Shown here one piece after another: positions 11,401 to 23,337 of a stretch of 64,000 nt of DNA. The translations under genes were made by a program, and so were the position numbers. The notes under the pieces were generated by a model that saw only the letters and a list, made by a program, of their open reading frames with translations, did no database searches and was not told the DNA's origin. This stretch comes from Parastagonospora avenae f. sp. tritici 18332-5 (Eukaryota > Ascomycota > Dothideomycetes > Pleosporales > Phaeosphaeriaceae), in assembly GCA_022559985.1 (NCBI GenBank), contig JAFJTR010000022.1, positions 310,001-374,000 of the forward strand. Direction: 5' to 3'. How positions within the stretch are numbered: position 1 is the stretch's first letter; every line of letters begins with the position of its first letter.

Positions 11401-12355
11401 CTGCGCACCACTTGTCGGTCTTGCTGACAGTGTCGACACATCTGATTGAAGGTTGCCCAGCATCGCTTCGACCACAATTCCTTCCGCCGATGATTCGGGG
11501 TTTGTTCAGAGAGCTGGACCGTAAGATCTCCGGCGAGTGGAGTGAGGTCGCTCGTCAAGTGGCGGAGTCTGGGGACAACGACAACTTGACAGACGAGATG
11601 AAGACGGAGAGCATTCTTCGCCAGCTCACATACTCGTCGGTCTCGCTTGTCGCTGTCCTGCTTGACTCTCGGCAAGGTATGTGTCCCACTTCGTTCCTTC
11701 TTCCACCTTACTAATCCCATCTCCAGAATTCGCCCGCGCAGACACTGAGTCCCGTCGCGACCCCTCTAGCCCACCCATGTGCGACTTCATCCTCGCCACG
11801 CCCTCGGTCCTCGAACCCATACTCCTCTTCTGCACCTCTACCATCCACGTCCGCGACACACGCTCCGTGATAATGATCGTCCGGGTCCTCCGCTCCCTGC
11901 TCCCACGCTTCAAAGAAGCCTCCCCAATCCGCTCCTACTTCTGCAACGACATCCTCAAAGCGTCCATCACATCTCTCCATGAGCCCTACTTCGTCGACTG
12001 CCAAAAAGAACTCGCCTCGCTCATCGCCGGCATTATCCACCTCGACGACACCACCCCGCGCGGCATCATCCTCAGCTTACCTGGCATGGCAGACGATCAC
12101 CGCGTGGACCGTAAACTGGCCAAGCTCAAGAGCGTCAATCGTCAGGATGAGCGCACGCAGCGCGCTATTGTGCTCGATTTGCTGAGCAGTATCAAGGGTG
12201 TTAGTATCCATGAGCAGGGCAAGATGGTGCGCGCGGGGCCGAAGAAACGCACCGCGTTCCAGGAGCAGTATATGAGTGTTGATCAGCCCGTGGGCATCGT
12301 GCGCGGCACGAGTCCTGGGTTGGCGGGCGTTAGTGATATGTTTGGCGGGGAGTAG
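8485..12355 (+). CDS. msn5: Nuclear export karyopherin Msn5 (exportin-5 family)
   Basis: Four exons: 8485-9387, 9436-9630, 9681-11676 and 11727-12355, with consensus GT-AG borders, giving 1240 residues, close to yeast Msn5 (1224). The N-terminus is a karyopherin-beta domain (LRHYGLTMLEYSIKYKW, AEWLDMDEQL). The following HEAT-repeat region includes LQFLNEDIDT and PERHAFLGNYRRFCADMIE, which are hallmarks of the exportin-5/Msn5 family. The protein carries phosphorylated cargoes, and in some lineages RNA, out of the nucleus with RanGTP. In yeast its cargoes include Pho4 and Crz1. The start at 8485 is followed by a low-complexity Gly/Gln/Ala segment before the conserved domain. There is no sign of damage. 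Confidence 0.94.
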
Positions 12356-13864
12356 GGGGGTAAACGGATGGGGTAAGGAGGAAAAATCGTGGGCATATCG
12401 AAAGCATGGTATAGGACTGGAAAGGAAAGGATGATGATATTTAGGGCGGCACCGTTTGTTCATGCATAGCATCTAGGCATGGTTTCTCCTTTTCTTTTTG
12501 GCTGCATTTGATCGACCTATCTTGGTGCGACAGGAACAAGAATAGTTTAGAATTAAGTAAGTTAATGAAATCAAACTCGAATAAGCATATCTTTCACAAC
12601 AGAATATCTATCCTCTGTTTTCGTATCTGCTAGATATCAATTCTAGCATATACAAACTCTGCTCCGTACAGACGCTCACACTCACACATCGCCACGACAT
12701 TTCTATCCAGCACTCCTACTGCATGCGTCAGATAGTCATCACGCAGCATACTCGTGATGTGGTCGCGACACACCATCTTTCACATATACTAACAACCGTT
12801 ATGGGGAGACGGCACTAAACCTTGGAGTCCTTGACGCTAGCGAGGGAAACATGTTTCATGCCTATAATATTACCAAGTTTCCACGGCATGATAATGAACA
12901 TCTCTACGTCTAAGCGTGACTACGATTCGGCGAAGCCATGAGAAAACTAACATATGCCGTAGAAGAACGCCAGCTACCCTCGCCTCGACATCGACTTCGC
13001 AAGGCAATTAGTGCGTTCAAATCACCTGTACTTCCGCGAGGTCACAGGGATTCGCAATCATCTGCCGACGATGATGTCGCAAAGCCATCGACGCTCTGTG
13101 GAGAATAGAAAAGCGAAAAAAATGAAGCTAACTTGGACATTGCGAGCGAGAACTACAATGCATGGGGCTCTGAATGCTAGCTTGCGTTATTTGCAGTCTG
13201 CGATTGAGCATGGGAGGAAATTGTAGTGGCTTCGAATGAGCGTTGGTTGGTTGAGGAGGAGAGATGGCGGATATGAGAGCTGTGGCTAAATGAAGTTTGC
13301 ATCACCTACTGCGAGTGTGTATGCAGCGACTTTGCGCATAAGACATCGATGCCGAAGTGAGGAGAACGCTATGAGATGAGAGCAGGTCTTGTACACTCTC
13401 GTTGCCAAGGTCGGCGGATGAAGTTAACAGTCGAGTTGTGTGGTTATAATACGGGAAGTATGCACGGCTTGGGCAACTGCAGCACCGCATGGGTTTTGCG
13501 AGCAAAGTTAGTTGGTGGGATTCACAAAACTATGATGTTTTGCGTGGTGTGGTTGAAGTTGGCGTGTGAGACTTATTTGATGTCTGATCCCCATGGCAAC
13601 CAACTGCATGATCCTGTTGTGGTGTATTAGGTGGGCATTTGGTAGGATGATGAAGCAATCAACGACGAGGAGGCGCTTATGCAACTCTACAATCACTTTT
13701 CTTTTAAGAAGATAAACATAACAAGCACTAGTAACGGCTGTGGTTTGTCTGTTCTATCAGAATGTATAAAACAGGGGCTTACAAAAGCATTTCCGCTCAG
13801 TTTCGCTTTAGTCCCGTACATGCAACCACTGCATCCAAAACGCTCCGACCTCATCCGGCTTCAC
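12356..13864. other. 1.5-kb intergenic region, no gene seen
   Basis: Short open frames occur on both strands, but none has a coherent domain, hydrophobic pattern or splice structure. Base composition is A/T-richer than in the flanking genes. It probably contains the 3' ends of both convergent neighbours. Confidence 0.4.
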
Positions 13865-14957
13865 TTAAGGCGGCCCACCAGCTGGGCCAGTGTTGTCCCA
13901 GTACTGATCGCCCTTCTTGCGACACGTTCCAATGACGCAGTAATGGTCCTCAAGCACACCCCGATTATCCTTATTCGGCGATTTCATGACATATGTCGCT
14001 TCATTTTTGCCCGCACAAGTAATGTCCGTCTCCACATCAAACACCGTGTCTACATCTCATCAGGATGTGCGTATGTATATGGATGAAAGTAATGGAATAG
14101 AACTTACACGCCGTGTGGGCGGTGTTGTACCAGATACACACCGTCTCGCCCCGCTGGGCTTCACATCGGTATGCATTGCCCGTCTGCCATTGCTTCTGCA
14201 CCGAGAACGATGCTTTGGTCCATTTCCCCTTAAAAGGAACGATCTCGGCGGAAAAGCCAATGGAGAAGGATTCGGTGTTCGACTGGTCGACGGAGCATCC
14301 GACGGCGGCTCCACAGCCGATGGTTTGCTGCAACAATTATTAGCTTCACAACTCCTCTCTCGTAGCCATGCATTGCTTGCTCACAGAAAGTTGCTTATGT
14401 AGATAGTTCTGATGCGGATCAGGATTGTCCACGGGATACGTTTCTGTGCCGATCCAGCATCTCTGACGCGGCAAGATGCGGGACAGAAACCACGGTGCGG
14501 CGTCGTCGTCGGCTTCGGTAAACGGTTCGACGTGCTCCGTGGCATTCAGGATGTCCACGCTGCGGGACTTGAGTCTGCGGAACGACTCCTTTGCGTGTGT
14601 GTGGGTGAAGCAGTCTGCGGATTCGGCTGCGCCGGCGGGCACGGCGATGTCAATGCCAGTGCATTCGACAATCGCAATCGTGCCGCTGTAGATGCGGTGG
14701 CAGCTCACTCCGCCATCTTGAGGGACGTGGGTGGCTTCGAAGGCCTTGGAGCCGACGGTGAAGTTACCGACGCCGTGCTCATCTAGACGCGAGAAGTCGA
14801 GTGCGCCGAGCAAGTTACCGCAGGTCTCAGCGAGGACAGTGCGATCGGCGGACTCGACGGTTAGAGACGTCCTTCCCGTGGGCTTTTCGTGGCGCCAGAT
14901 GACTTTGACATCAGCAGCTAACGCTGTGGCCGCAAAGGCAAGGAGAGTAAAGCGCAT
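13865..14957 (-). CDS. Secreted cysteine-containing protein of unknown function
   Basis: Three exons (14385-14957, 14108-14327, 13865-14049) joined by GT-AG introns give 325 residues. I start at 14957 because it opens a signal peptide, MRFTLLAFAATALAADVKVIW. Starting at 15035 would bury it. Residues of about 20-185 form one domain with several Cys. The C-terminal part (about 188-290) has the pattern TIGCGAAVGC ... SFSIGFSAEI ... WQTGNAYRC ... GETVCIWYNTAHTAY, which I recognise as a recurrent uncharacterised module in secreted ascomycete proteins. The tail is GPAGGPP. The protein is predicted to be extracellular with disulfides. No catalytic motif is visible, and I give no function. Confidence 0.8.
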
Positions 14958-16611
14958 GATGAAGATGTATGAGCGAGGGAGACTTTGCTGAGGGAAGATG
15001 TATGAAGGGATGGCGTGATGAAGCTTTAATGCCATGGTTGAGCTGTGCCTTTATACTTTGAGATGTCCCAATACTACCATAGGTACCTCATCATTCCATG
15101 ATGGTCGTGTCTGTCTTCAGTCCATCTTCTCTCTATCTCCTCATCCTTCGCCGACACTGTGCCGAAACCTTCACACGGTCCAACAGGTTACCTACAGGTT
15201 GCCTGAGACAACACAGCGTTACTTTCCATGCCCGTGATGGGGGTTTCCAGCGAGCATGTTGTTGTATGTACTATTTTTGGTGCTCACAAACATCTGCACC
15301 CAGACCAGTCCTCTCAGCTGGGACTAGCGGCGTCTGTCACCGTGGACGACCCAACCCTCTCGGAGAACCCCCCCTAGGACATTTTCCCAGACTTCTGTTC
15401 CGTACCTACGCCCGTGTGCGTACAAGATGATTTCTTTGGTGGAGAGCGATACAATGAGGCCCCCAGCCAACTGAACAAGCGGCCGCAGCTAAACGGTCCG
15501 GATACGAAACACCGGCTACTGTGAATCTGCTCAGTAGATATTCTGCGCAAGAAGTTAGGAACGACGTGATGGCGTCAGTGCTGTGTATGATTGTAGTTCG
15601 CGCCAAGAGCACGTGGTTGCGCGTAATGGTTCACAAGCTGTAAGGCCCTGGTGCTTAGTCGATCAGGCAGCCCACTAACAGTGTTGGAGATCTACATACA
15701 CGGTATGACTACCAAGGTCAGCCGGATTTTCTACGTCTTTAGATCGATCGTATGGTGTTGAGCATCGCTTGAGGCTGCTGAGGAGTAGGTATTGTTTTGT
15801 TCGGATGTGGTGTGTTCAATGTTTGCTTCGCACCTTGTGCATCACGTCGTTACAGACTCGCCGCAACTGGTCCGACTATGTCTGCATGTTAATTCTGAAT
15901 CTTGGATCACTTTTAGAAAGTAGTTTGACCATGTGCAAGATTCCAGAGCTCAAGAATTTGGTAAAGATCCACGAGGGTCGGCTGGGCTAGTCTTGCGTAC
16001 AGTAGGCTTTCATCTCACGAGTGGACATGAACTTGAGTGATACTCTTCATGTATCAACTTCAGTATGCCTGCGATGTTATGTGGTGGTGTTTGGAGACGG
16101 ATAGTTTCCAACGGCATGCCAATTACTATAGTACAGCTGTGAGATCTAAAGGGGTTCTTGAAAAATGTTGATGATTGAAGTGATTGACTGTCTTGTCTCG
16201 TCTGATCTATGAACAGGTGGCTTTTATCCCCCGCCCTTGTGCGACCAGCCGCGCGGTCCATTCCATGCAGTTCCATTCCAGCCGAGCCTGTGATGCGGCC
16301 AGCCTTGCTCATATCTGACAACAGCAGTGATGGCGGTCATGGTACTTGACGCGTAGAAGCTTTTTGGAGCAAAACCAAGATGCCGATCAATATTAATTGT
16401 AATCTGTGAAGACTTACAATAATGTCAAGCTAGGCCAAGCGATGCTTGCAAGAACAACTGCAGTGCCGACCTGCTACTGGTACGCAAAGTGTCCTTGCCA
16501 AGACACCAACGACTGTCTTTCTAAGTTGGTCCTGATTGCCTCGAAGCTCAAATTCTAGTAAAAAGCCGCCCCAATTAATAAATCGCGTGGAATCGGACCA
16601 TATGAGCGTGC
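14958..16611. other. 1.65-kb intergenic region, no gene seen
   Basis: Only scattered short open frames with no domain or signal peptide. It contains the promoter of the secreted-protein gene at its left edge. Confidence 0.4.
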
Positions 16612-17148
16612 TCACCATGTCCGATTTGCTCCGTGAATCCTGGCTTTCTGTGCGATGTGGTTCACCTTGAGTTGCCCGCGGGTCTGCTGCGCTCGCAAGG
16701 CAAAAGCTCTCCTCGCCACTTGCTGATCTGCAAGCCTGTGGGCCACCAACTCTGCCCTGGCATTTGCTTCTATTATGTCGAGACGCTTCTGATGCTCGGC
16801 ACCGTCAATCGTGGATTCGGCCAGCTCGCGAGAGACCCTGTCGACTTGGTAGTCCAATATGCGCAGTGCGAGGATAGACTTGAACATTGCTTGTTCCTCG
16901 AATTCCCTCGGCTTCTCCTCCCCGGTTGCCAGTCTGGCGGCGATGGAAATAACCCGTGAGACTTCATGAATGCGCATGATATCGAGCGCGGCGGTGTCAA
17001 CGACCAGGCCAGTAAGTTCGCACTGGTTCTCAGTATGGTCACGGACCTTTTCGGAGATTTCGTTTATCCATGTTGGTCTTGCGAACGCAAAGAATGCGTT
17101 GATCCCCTTGGGGGCGATACGAATGGCGTCGAGAGCCCGATGTGTCAT
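16612..17148 (-). CDS. Hypothetical alpha-helical protein
   Basis: Open frame of 178 residues from the ATG at 17148. An upstream in-frame ATG at 17334 adds a His-rich, low-quality extension, so I prefer the inner start. The product is rich in Ala, Arg, Glu and Ile with helix-forming periodicity (ISIAARLATGEEKP, RRAFALRAQQTRGQLKVN) and has no membrane segment, signal peptide or recognisable domain. The composition is more protein-like than that of the surrounding non-coding sequence, which is the only support. It could be a lineage-specific gene or a chance frame. Confidence 0.45.
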   Translation of the reverse strand: MTHRALDAIRIAPKGINAFFAFARPTWINEISEKVRDHTENQCELTGLVVDTAALDIMRIHEVSRVISIAARLATGEEKPREFEEQAMFKSILALRILDYQVDRVSRELAESTIDGAEHQKRLDIIEANARAELVAHRLADQQVARRAFALRAQQTRGQLKVNHIAQKARIHGANRTW

Positions 17149-17927
17149 GATGATATAGTGATGGTGAGGTTTCATAAGCGATAGTGTAATGCTGTGTGCG
17201 TCGTTTACGTATCCGTATTCATGATGATGAACGATATCTGGCAGGATAGGGGAGGAGCTTTGGATGCGGTGAGTGTGCATCGTCTTTCCAGTCTGCTTCT
17301 GATTGAAGCTTCCTTTGATTTCGACTGGGTGCATAGCTCATACCTTCATCAAAATGGTAGGTGCTTGCCAAACTCAATACGTTTGGTTATCACGTCTTGC
17401 CACGAGACCTATCAATTCTCTTCAGCGTTCGCATTTCGATCGACTCACGATAACATGTTCTTTCGGCAGACCCTTTCTCGCTGCGTGCGGATGTAAGTCA
17501 TGTAGGGCTCTCACATGTATGCGGTGCATTGAAGTGGTCCATTTCTGGTCGCGATCTGAGGCTGAGACTGGTGGAGGTGTGCGATTGAGAGCGGTGAAGG
17601 TAATTATCTAACCGGAGCTGTCTACGAAAGGTGTGCGTCGCATCAAGTGTATTAAAACCATATACCGGATGCTTGATGCTCGGCCAAGTGGTTGCTGTCT
17701 GGAACCACGCAAGATCGACAGGCTATCGACGTCAGCCGCCAAGAGTGAAGCTACCTCATTGGCCGCGCCTGATCGTTACACTGACTGCGTAAGCACACGT
17801 CTGCATTTCTAATCGAACATCAATTCACAACCTGATCCCTCTCCGCAGTATTGCAATACCATACAGTACGCAGCCACAAGGAATCGAGGTCTTTTGCTTG
17901 CAACACACGGTCACAAAGCGCTGCAAT
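17149..17927. other. Intergenic, divergent upstream regions
   Basis: 779 bases upstream of the dioxygenase and of the hypothetical minus-strand gene. No additional gene seen. Pyrimidine-rich sequence with CCTCTCCGCAG lies about 80 bases before the dioxygenase start and could be a 5' UTR intron acceptor. Confidence 0.35.
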
Positions 17928-18981
17928 ATGGCTGGTATTCCAGTCATCGATTTCGCCAAGGCCTCAGGCGGCACGCAAGAAGAAAAGAAAGAGATCGCAC
18001 GACAAATTGACGGTGCTTTTCATGGTGTTGGATTTGTGTACCTCAAGAATCATGGTGTGCCGCGTGACCAGGTCGAGGCTTGCTTTAGTTGGGTAAGGCA
18101 TCAACTTGAAGCTCGAACTTCCATCAATCGCCGGAACCCTTACTCACATTTGGCAGTCGAAGAAGTTTTTCGATCTACCGTTTGACACCAAAATGCTTGC
18201 ACCACATCCTCCGGGTGGTTCACATCATCGCGGCTACTCCGCACCTGGTGTTGAGAAAGTCAGTCAGCATGAGTACGATGCCAATGAGATCAACAAGCTC
18301 CGAGACATTCCCGACTTCAAGGAATCATTTGAATCAGGCAATATTGAAGGTGATGCGCAAGCCAATATTTGGCTACCGGAAGACAAGCTTCCCGGTTTTC
18401 GTGCTTTCATGGAGAGTTACTTCACTTTCTGCGCCGACCTCGTACACCGCATTCTGGATAGTCTCAGCATGGCCTTGGAGGTGCCGGAACCTGGCCTTAG
18501 TCCCACGCATTCGAAGTCGCTGTTCCAACTGCGTCTGCTGCACTACCCTGCGATCGCGTCTGAAGAGCTGGCGCAGAACAGGAGAAGTAGGATCAATGCG
18601 CATTCGGACTTCGGCACGCTGACTCTTCTTTTCCAAGACTCAGTCGGTGGTCTTGAAGTTGAAGATCCGCATAGTCCAGGGGCGTTTCGAGGCGCCGATC
18701 CTATCGAAGATACGGTACTGGTGAATATCGGTGATTTGATGGCTAGGTGGAGTAATGACCGATGGCGAAGCACTGTGCATCGTGTGGGTATACCTCCAGG
18801 CAATGGTGACGGGGTTGTACACGACCGGTACTCTATTCCTTTCTTTGCGGTCGCAGATATGGACACAACGATTGAGGCATTGCCCGGGTGCTTCGACGAG
18901 GCGAACAACCCGAAGCATTATGAGCCGGTCACAGCTTTGGGATATGTGCAGATGCGCATGAAGGCACTTTATGAGGGCTGA
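17928..18981 (+). CDS. 2-oxoglutarate/Fe(II)-dependent dioxygenase (isopenicillin-N-synthase fold)
   Basis: Two exons (17928-18092 and 18157-18981) give 329 residues. The N-terminal DIOX_N domain starts IPVIDFAKASGG and includes GFVYLKNHGVP. The catalytic jelly roll carries the iron triad His204, Asp206 and His263 (NAHSDFG, STVHRV) and the 2-oxoglutarate clamp Arg279-x-Ser281 (DRYSIPFF). All required residues are present, so it should be active. Family members oxidise small molecules (flavonoids, gibberellins, beta-lactam precursors, thymine). The substrate is unknown here. The gene stands alone, with no biosynthetic cluster beside it. The stop codon overlaps the first base of a perfect 20-base tandem duplication. 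Confidence 0.92.
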
Positions 18982-19020
18982 ATATTCATGTGGAGGATTC
19001 AATATTCATGTGGAGGATTC
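18981..19020. repeat. Perfect 20-bp tandem duplication at a stop codon
   Basis: AATATTCATGTGGAGGATTC occurs twice back to back (18981-19000 and 19001-19020). The first copy starts on the last base of the dioxygenase TGA. It resembles a replication-slippage or filler duplication. Confidence 0.9.
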
Positions 19021-20862
19021 ATCTTTCGACAAGTCTTGACAGAGGGCTTGAATTGAGTCTACTTAGCAAGGATTCGTCCGGGGCTTCCCAAGCTCATTTG
19101 ACTCTCTCACACTTTCTCCGTTCTTAGCCATGCTTACCGCATGTTCATCAGCACAGGTATCATTTGTGACCCTGATCGTCGGCACGAGCATTGAGAAGGC
19201 TGCACATCGATTTGAGAAGACGCGCCCAAAGACGATACTTGCCATTATTGGTAGCCCGGACCTACACAGTGTGTCTTAAAGCCAGTTCGATCCAAGCGCG
19301 CGAGCTATCCTAGTGCAGTAACGAGTGTCCGCTCATCTGCTATGTTAGCGCTGGTCTTCCATCCAGGACTACCGGTAATGAATCGCACGTCACACGAACT
19401 CGTGGTGTTCGCAGCGCTAGAAGCTTTGTTCGAAATCATGTCTGATCTGGACGATCTGGAAGGAAAATTGCCGGATGTTCAGCAATGTTACCCAGCTAGT
19501 ATACATCGACTGCCGTATACGTGCTGAGCCGTGTTCTATACAGACTAAACAATCCTTATGCAGTTGAAGTACGCTATTTGCTGCATCTCGAATCCTATTC
19601 AACCAAGCAGTGTGCATGTGGACTTTTGATGCTCTCGTTACCCCTTTGCTTTGTCACGTTACTTTCCCCGCACATGGCCTACTCGAAATGATTCGCATAC
19701 CGGCAGATGCTTCGATCAGGGTACAAGCTTCAGACCATGATCTATGGCACATGATTTAAGCTCAAGGGATGATAATCAGTGCTAAAATACCTCAAGGAAC
19801 GACGAACGACACGCTAGTGCCCAATGCGCGACTCTGCGGACGATGCTAGCATTCAAGAAGTCTATCTGATCGGTCAAAGACATGAACTTATGGGAAAACT
19901 TCGTGAGCTACTCATCAAGCCTTGAAGGAAGACTTTATAAGGTTTCCACTATCAGGTGTGATGTATTTTCTTGGTGGCAATTCTGCGCAACGCTTGGGAT
20001 CGTTGCAGACCGCCTGACCTCCACGCCAAACGTGGTTGACTCCTTGCTTCAAGTTGTGGTCGGCGCGCAGTGCGGCTACGGCCGTTAGGAGTAAAGAGAT
20101 TTAGCTTGGCCATACTAGACTTGCGAGGTAGGAATATCGAGAGAGCGATCTGCGTGTGGCGAGAAATCATAGATTCCTGCCCGCGGGCAGACACACCCGG
20201 ACCTGGATCTCAGCAGACATGACACGCAAGTGACCGCTGCGCGGAGACTAACATCTTCTCGGTTTTGGAGATCCCGATCAGAGCATGCGTGCTACACCGT
20301 TGCTGGTCACGATCTGCCCGCGGGCCGTCAACTTTACACGCTAGCCGAAACCTTATGGGTTCGTTGGTTGGCGCCCAGCCTCACAAGAATTCGCCGAGTT
20401 ACACCTTGGCTGTAGATCTCCATGCCTTCATTATTCATGCCTCACAGTGGGGAAGCTCACAATATTGACCATTGGTTGATGCTGCACCGAGACGAGGGTT
20501 ACCTTACGGTAGAGCCACGCTTGATTGACGATGTTGTGACCATCATCTGTAACGAGCACCTCCAGAGAGCCCCCTTACAATCTGCTAAACAGTGTAATAC
20601 TGCGCCGCAAAAGTCCGCCCTGTCTCGGCCAACTATCAACCAGGCACTAGGACAGTGTTTGACATTCAGGCACTAGCTGGTTGTTCATACCAAACCTACG
20701 CCATGCCATGACATCTACGCTGTCGCTACATATAGGCTCAGACTTCGGCACACGTTGAGAAAAGATCGCAAGGCTGGGAACACCCGTTCGCGTCGACGAC
20801 TCGTATCTACCATAGATATTGGACGGTTGTTCCGAGGCATCTTGACCCTGCACGAATCCGAA
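19021..20862. other. 1.84-kb intergenic region, no gene seen
   Basis: No supported gene. Two copies of the 10-base palindrome GCCCGCGGGC lie at 20179-20188 and 20316-20325 in sequence that is otherwise not especially GC-rich. The right edge is the promoter of the seven-TM gene. Confidence 0.4.
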
Positions 20863-22271
20863 ATGTCTTCACTCCCGAATTGGGTCAGCAACCCTAGCGA
20901 GTCCCATGGTCCTCTCATGAGCATCGGAGCTTGGTCGATGCTTGGAGTTTCCGCTGCCTTCTTGTTTGTTCGACTCTATATTCGCCAAAGTCAAGGCAAG
21001 CTGTGGCTTGACGATCTTGCACTGAGTATTAGCTGGGTAAGTAAGAGATACAGCTTCGAAGCAAGTATTCAATAGCTCACATACTGCAGGTCCTCCTACT
21101 CGTTCAAGCTATCATAAACCAACTCACGATAAATCTGGGATTCGGCAAGCATGCGCTAGATGGTAAGTACAAAGCTATTAGCTGTTGTGAATCGTACTAA
21201 CTATCAGAATAGTTGACTTCAGTAACCTTGAGCGCATTGCTTACTATGGGGCTACCTCACTCTCTATATCCATCATCGCGATTACGCTTAGCAAGATATC
21301 ATTCGGAATTACCTTACTTCGTTTGACCATCAAGTGGCCAAGATACTACGTCTGGTTTGCAATGGCAACGCTGGCAATATTTGCTGTTCCAGTCGCAGTA
21401 ATTCCTTGGGTGCAATGCAAACCCCTCGCAAAGACCTTCACAGATATTCTCCCTGGGAAATGCATCGACAAGCATCCCTCTGTGGTATATGGGAGATTTC
21501 AAGCTGGTACGTATAAGGGCTTAGGAAAATCATCGCAACACCCGAGCTAATCTAAAATACAGTGTGGTCTGCGATAATGGACATATCTCTTGCTCTCCTG
21601 CCTTGGCATGTCTTGTGGAAACTTCAGATGCAAACTGCGGAAAAAATAGGAGTTTGCGTGGCAATGAGCTTGGGAATACTGTAAGCCGACTCACACTTCG
21701 CCTATAGTGTTTGGCTAATACAGTTGAAGAGCCGGAGCTACTGCTATTGTCAGAGCTCGATATGTTGAATTGTTGACAAAACAGGATTTATCTTGTAAGT
21801 TGGGCGCCTCAAGTTTGGTTTTTGTCATTGACATGAATAGACGATGCGTACAACACGGTACTTTGGTCGTTCGCAGAAACAGCTATGACTATTGTCGCCA
21901 CTTCGATCCCAGTGCTCCGCGTTTTCCTGAAGCAAGCGGTCACCTCAGTAATCGAGAGCTACAACAACTCGTCGGGTCGCAGCGGGAAATCGCGAATCAA
22001 CCCACAGAATACTGCAAGCACGGTTGCCGACGTCAGCAAGCGGCGGATGAGCAAGAGACCAACAGATACGAATTTGACAGGGTTTACGAACATCAGCAAA
22101 GAGTCTCTAGTGGACACCGACCGAAGCATGTCGAAAGGCTACTTGGAGATGGATGATCTGGCGGCAGATGAAGGTATGAGGCGCGTTCCAACCGCAACTC
22201 CCGACTCCATGAACTCAACACAGCATCATGTTTCTCAATGGCCTCTCGGACATGAGACCGGGGCAGTGTAG
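20863..22271 (+). CDS. PTH11-type (rhodopsin-domain) integral membrane protein
   Basis: Six exons: 20863-21036, 21090-21162, 21213-21506, 21563-21680, 21730-21794 and 21841-22271, giving 384 residues. About seven hydrophobic segments are visible, with family landmarks SKISFGITLLRL in the middle, VIPWVQCKPLAKTF, and DISLALLPWHVLWKLQM followed by KIGVCVAMSLGILAGA. This is the fungal rhodopsin/PTH11-like domain family, expanded in ascomycetes. The founding member senses surface cues during infection-structure formation, but most members have no known role. The cytosolic tail is Ser/Thr-rich (about 130 residues). The acceptor of exon 5 is TTGAAG at 21728-21729 rather than the nearby CAG, because only this keeps the frame. 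There is no CFEM domain at the N-terminus. Confidence 0.88.
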
Positions 22272-23337
22272 TTCATGAATGCAATGATAGCGTCAGGTAC
22301 CAGTGCATCGAGATCAACGGGCACATATCAGATAGCTGCAGTAATGAAGAAATGAACCTTTCAAACCATATCATTCCTCATGAGCGTGATCGCTGCAACT
22401 GAACCAGACAGTTGGGACGTTGGTTCGCCTCCCCGATGTCAATTTCCTTGAACGCGATGCGAGTGAAGACCTGAAGTACGTATAACAGCAGTCTCAACCT
22501 GAGCACACCGCCACGTGGAGTGACAATTCCTGCACGAATCAGCCCACATCTCGGTATCTTCCTGCTTAAGTAGAAGTTCGTGGTAAAATTTAGGGTCACT
22601 GGGCAGCTCCGCGGCAATCTTGAACTTTAACATCACACCCAATGCATCCTGCCAAACGTGTCAGAGCACATTGTTCATCGAGAGTGGCCACTTGGTGAAC
22701 AATCTCACTGCCGAAACTTAGCGTTTGTCCTGCCAATGTGCCATGAGTTCGCGGCAGTGAGAACGAAAACAAATTTGCCTCCCGGCGAGGGTCGGCCCAC
22801 GCAGGAACCAAATTTCCTCTGCCACAACCCAACCCCAGTGTCGCAGATCCATGATCTACGAAGCGTTGCATTTATCGCCGACATGAGTCGCTGGCTCCAG
22901 GGACCGCTTGAACCTTGCTGAACATCGCTCGATTAGTCTGGGCGCTAAGAGTTTAGGTTCGGGTGTGGGCCGCGGACGTGATCTTCCGCCGCAGATCCCA
23001 TCTCTTCCTTCCAATCGAAGATGTCCTGAGTCGTTCCCAGTGTCGATCACTATGCCAGCCTTGCGACTGTGAGCAGGTACGGCGACCTTTCAGGCTGTAC
23101 TGACACCAACTCTGGGGAATTGATCGACAATCTTGTTGGAAGCTTTTGGAAGGAGAGTCAGTCATTCTACGCGTGCGAATAAGGTTCAGTTGCCCCAAAA
23201 GACAGGCACTATGGGTATATATCCTCGTCAGGGCTCAGGGTTTCAGGGTCTGTACAGTTGCACTCCTCAATCCAACTTCGATTCACTTCTTACGATCGTC
23301 TCGTAATCACATTCCTTACTTGTTGATTTTTGTAATC
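22272..23337. other. 1.07-kb intergenic region
   Basis: No gene supported. It separates two genes on the same strand. The last 130 bases, including TATATATCCTCGT near 23215, could form the promoter of the peroxygenase gene. Confidence 0.4.

Noticed and set aside
20179..20325. Two GCCCGCGGGC palindromes 137 bases apart
   Set aside because: Short, self-complementary GC motifs with no other structure; noted but not called a regulatory pair.
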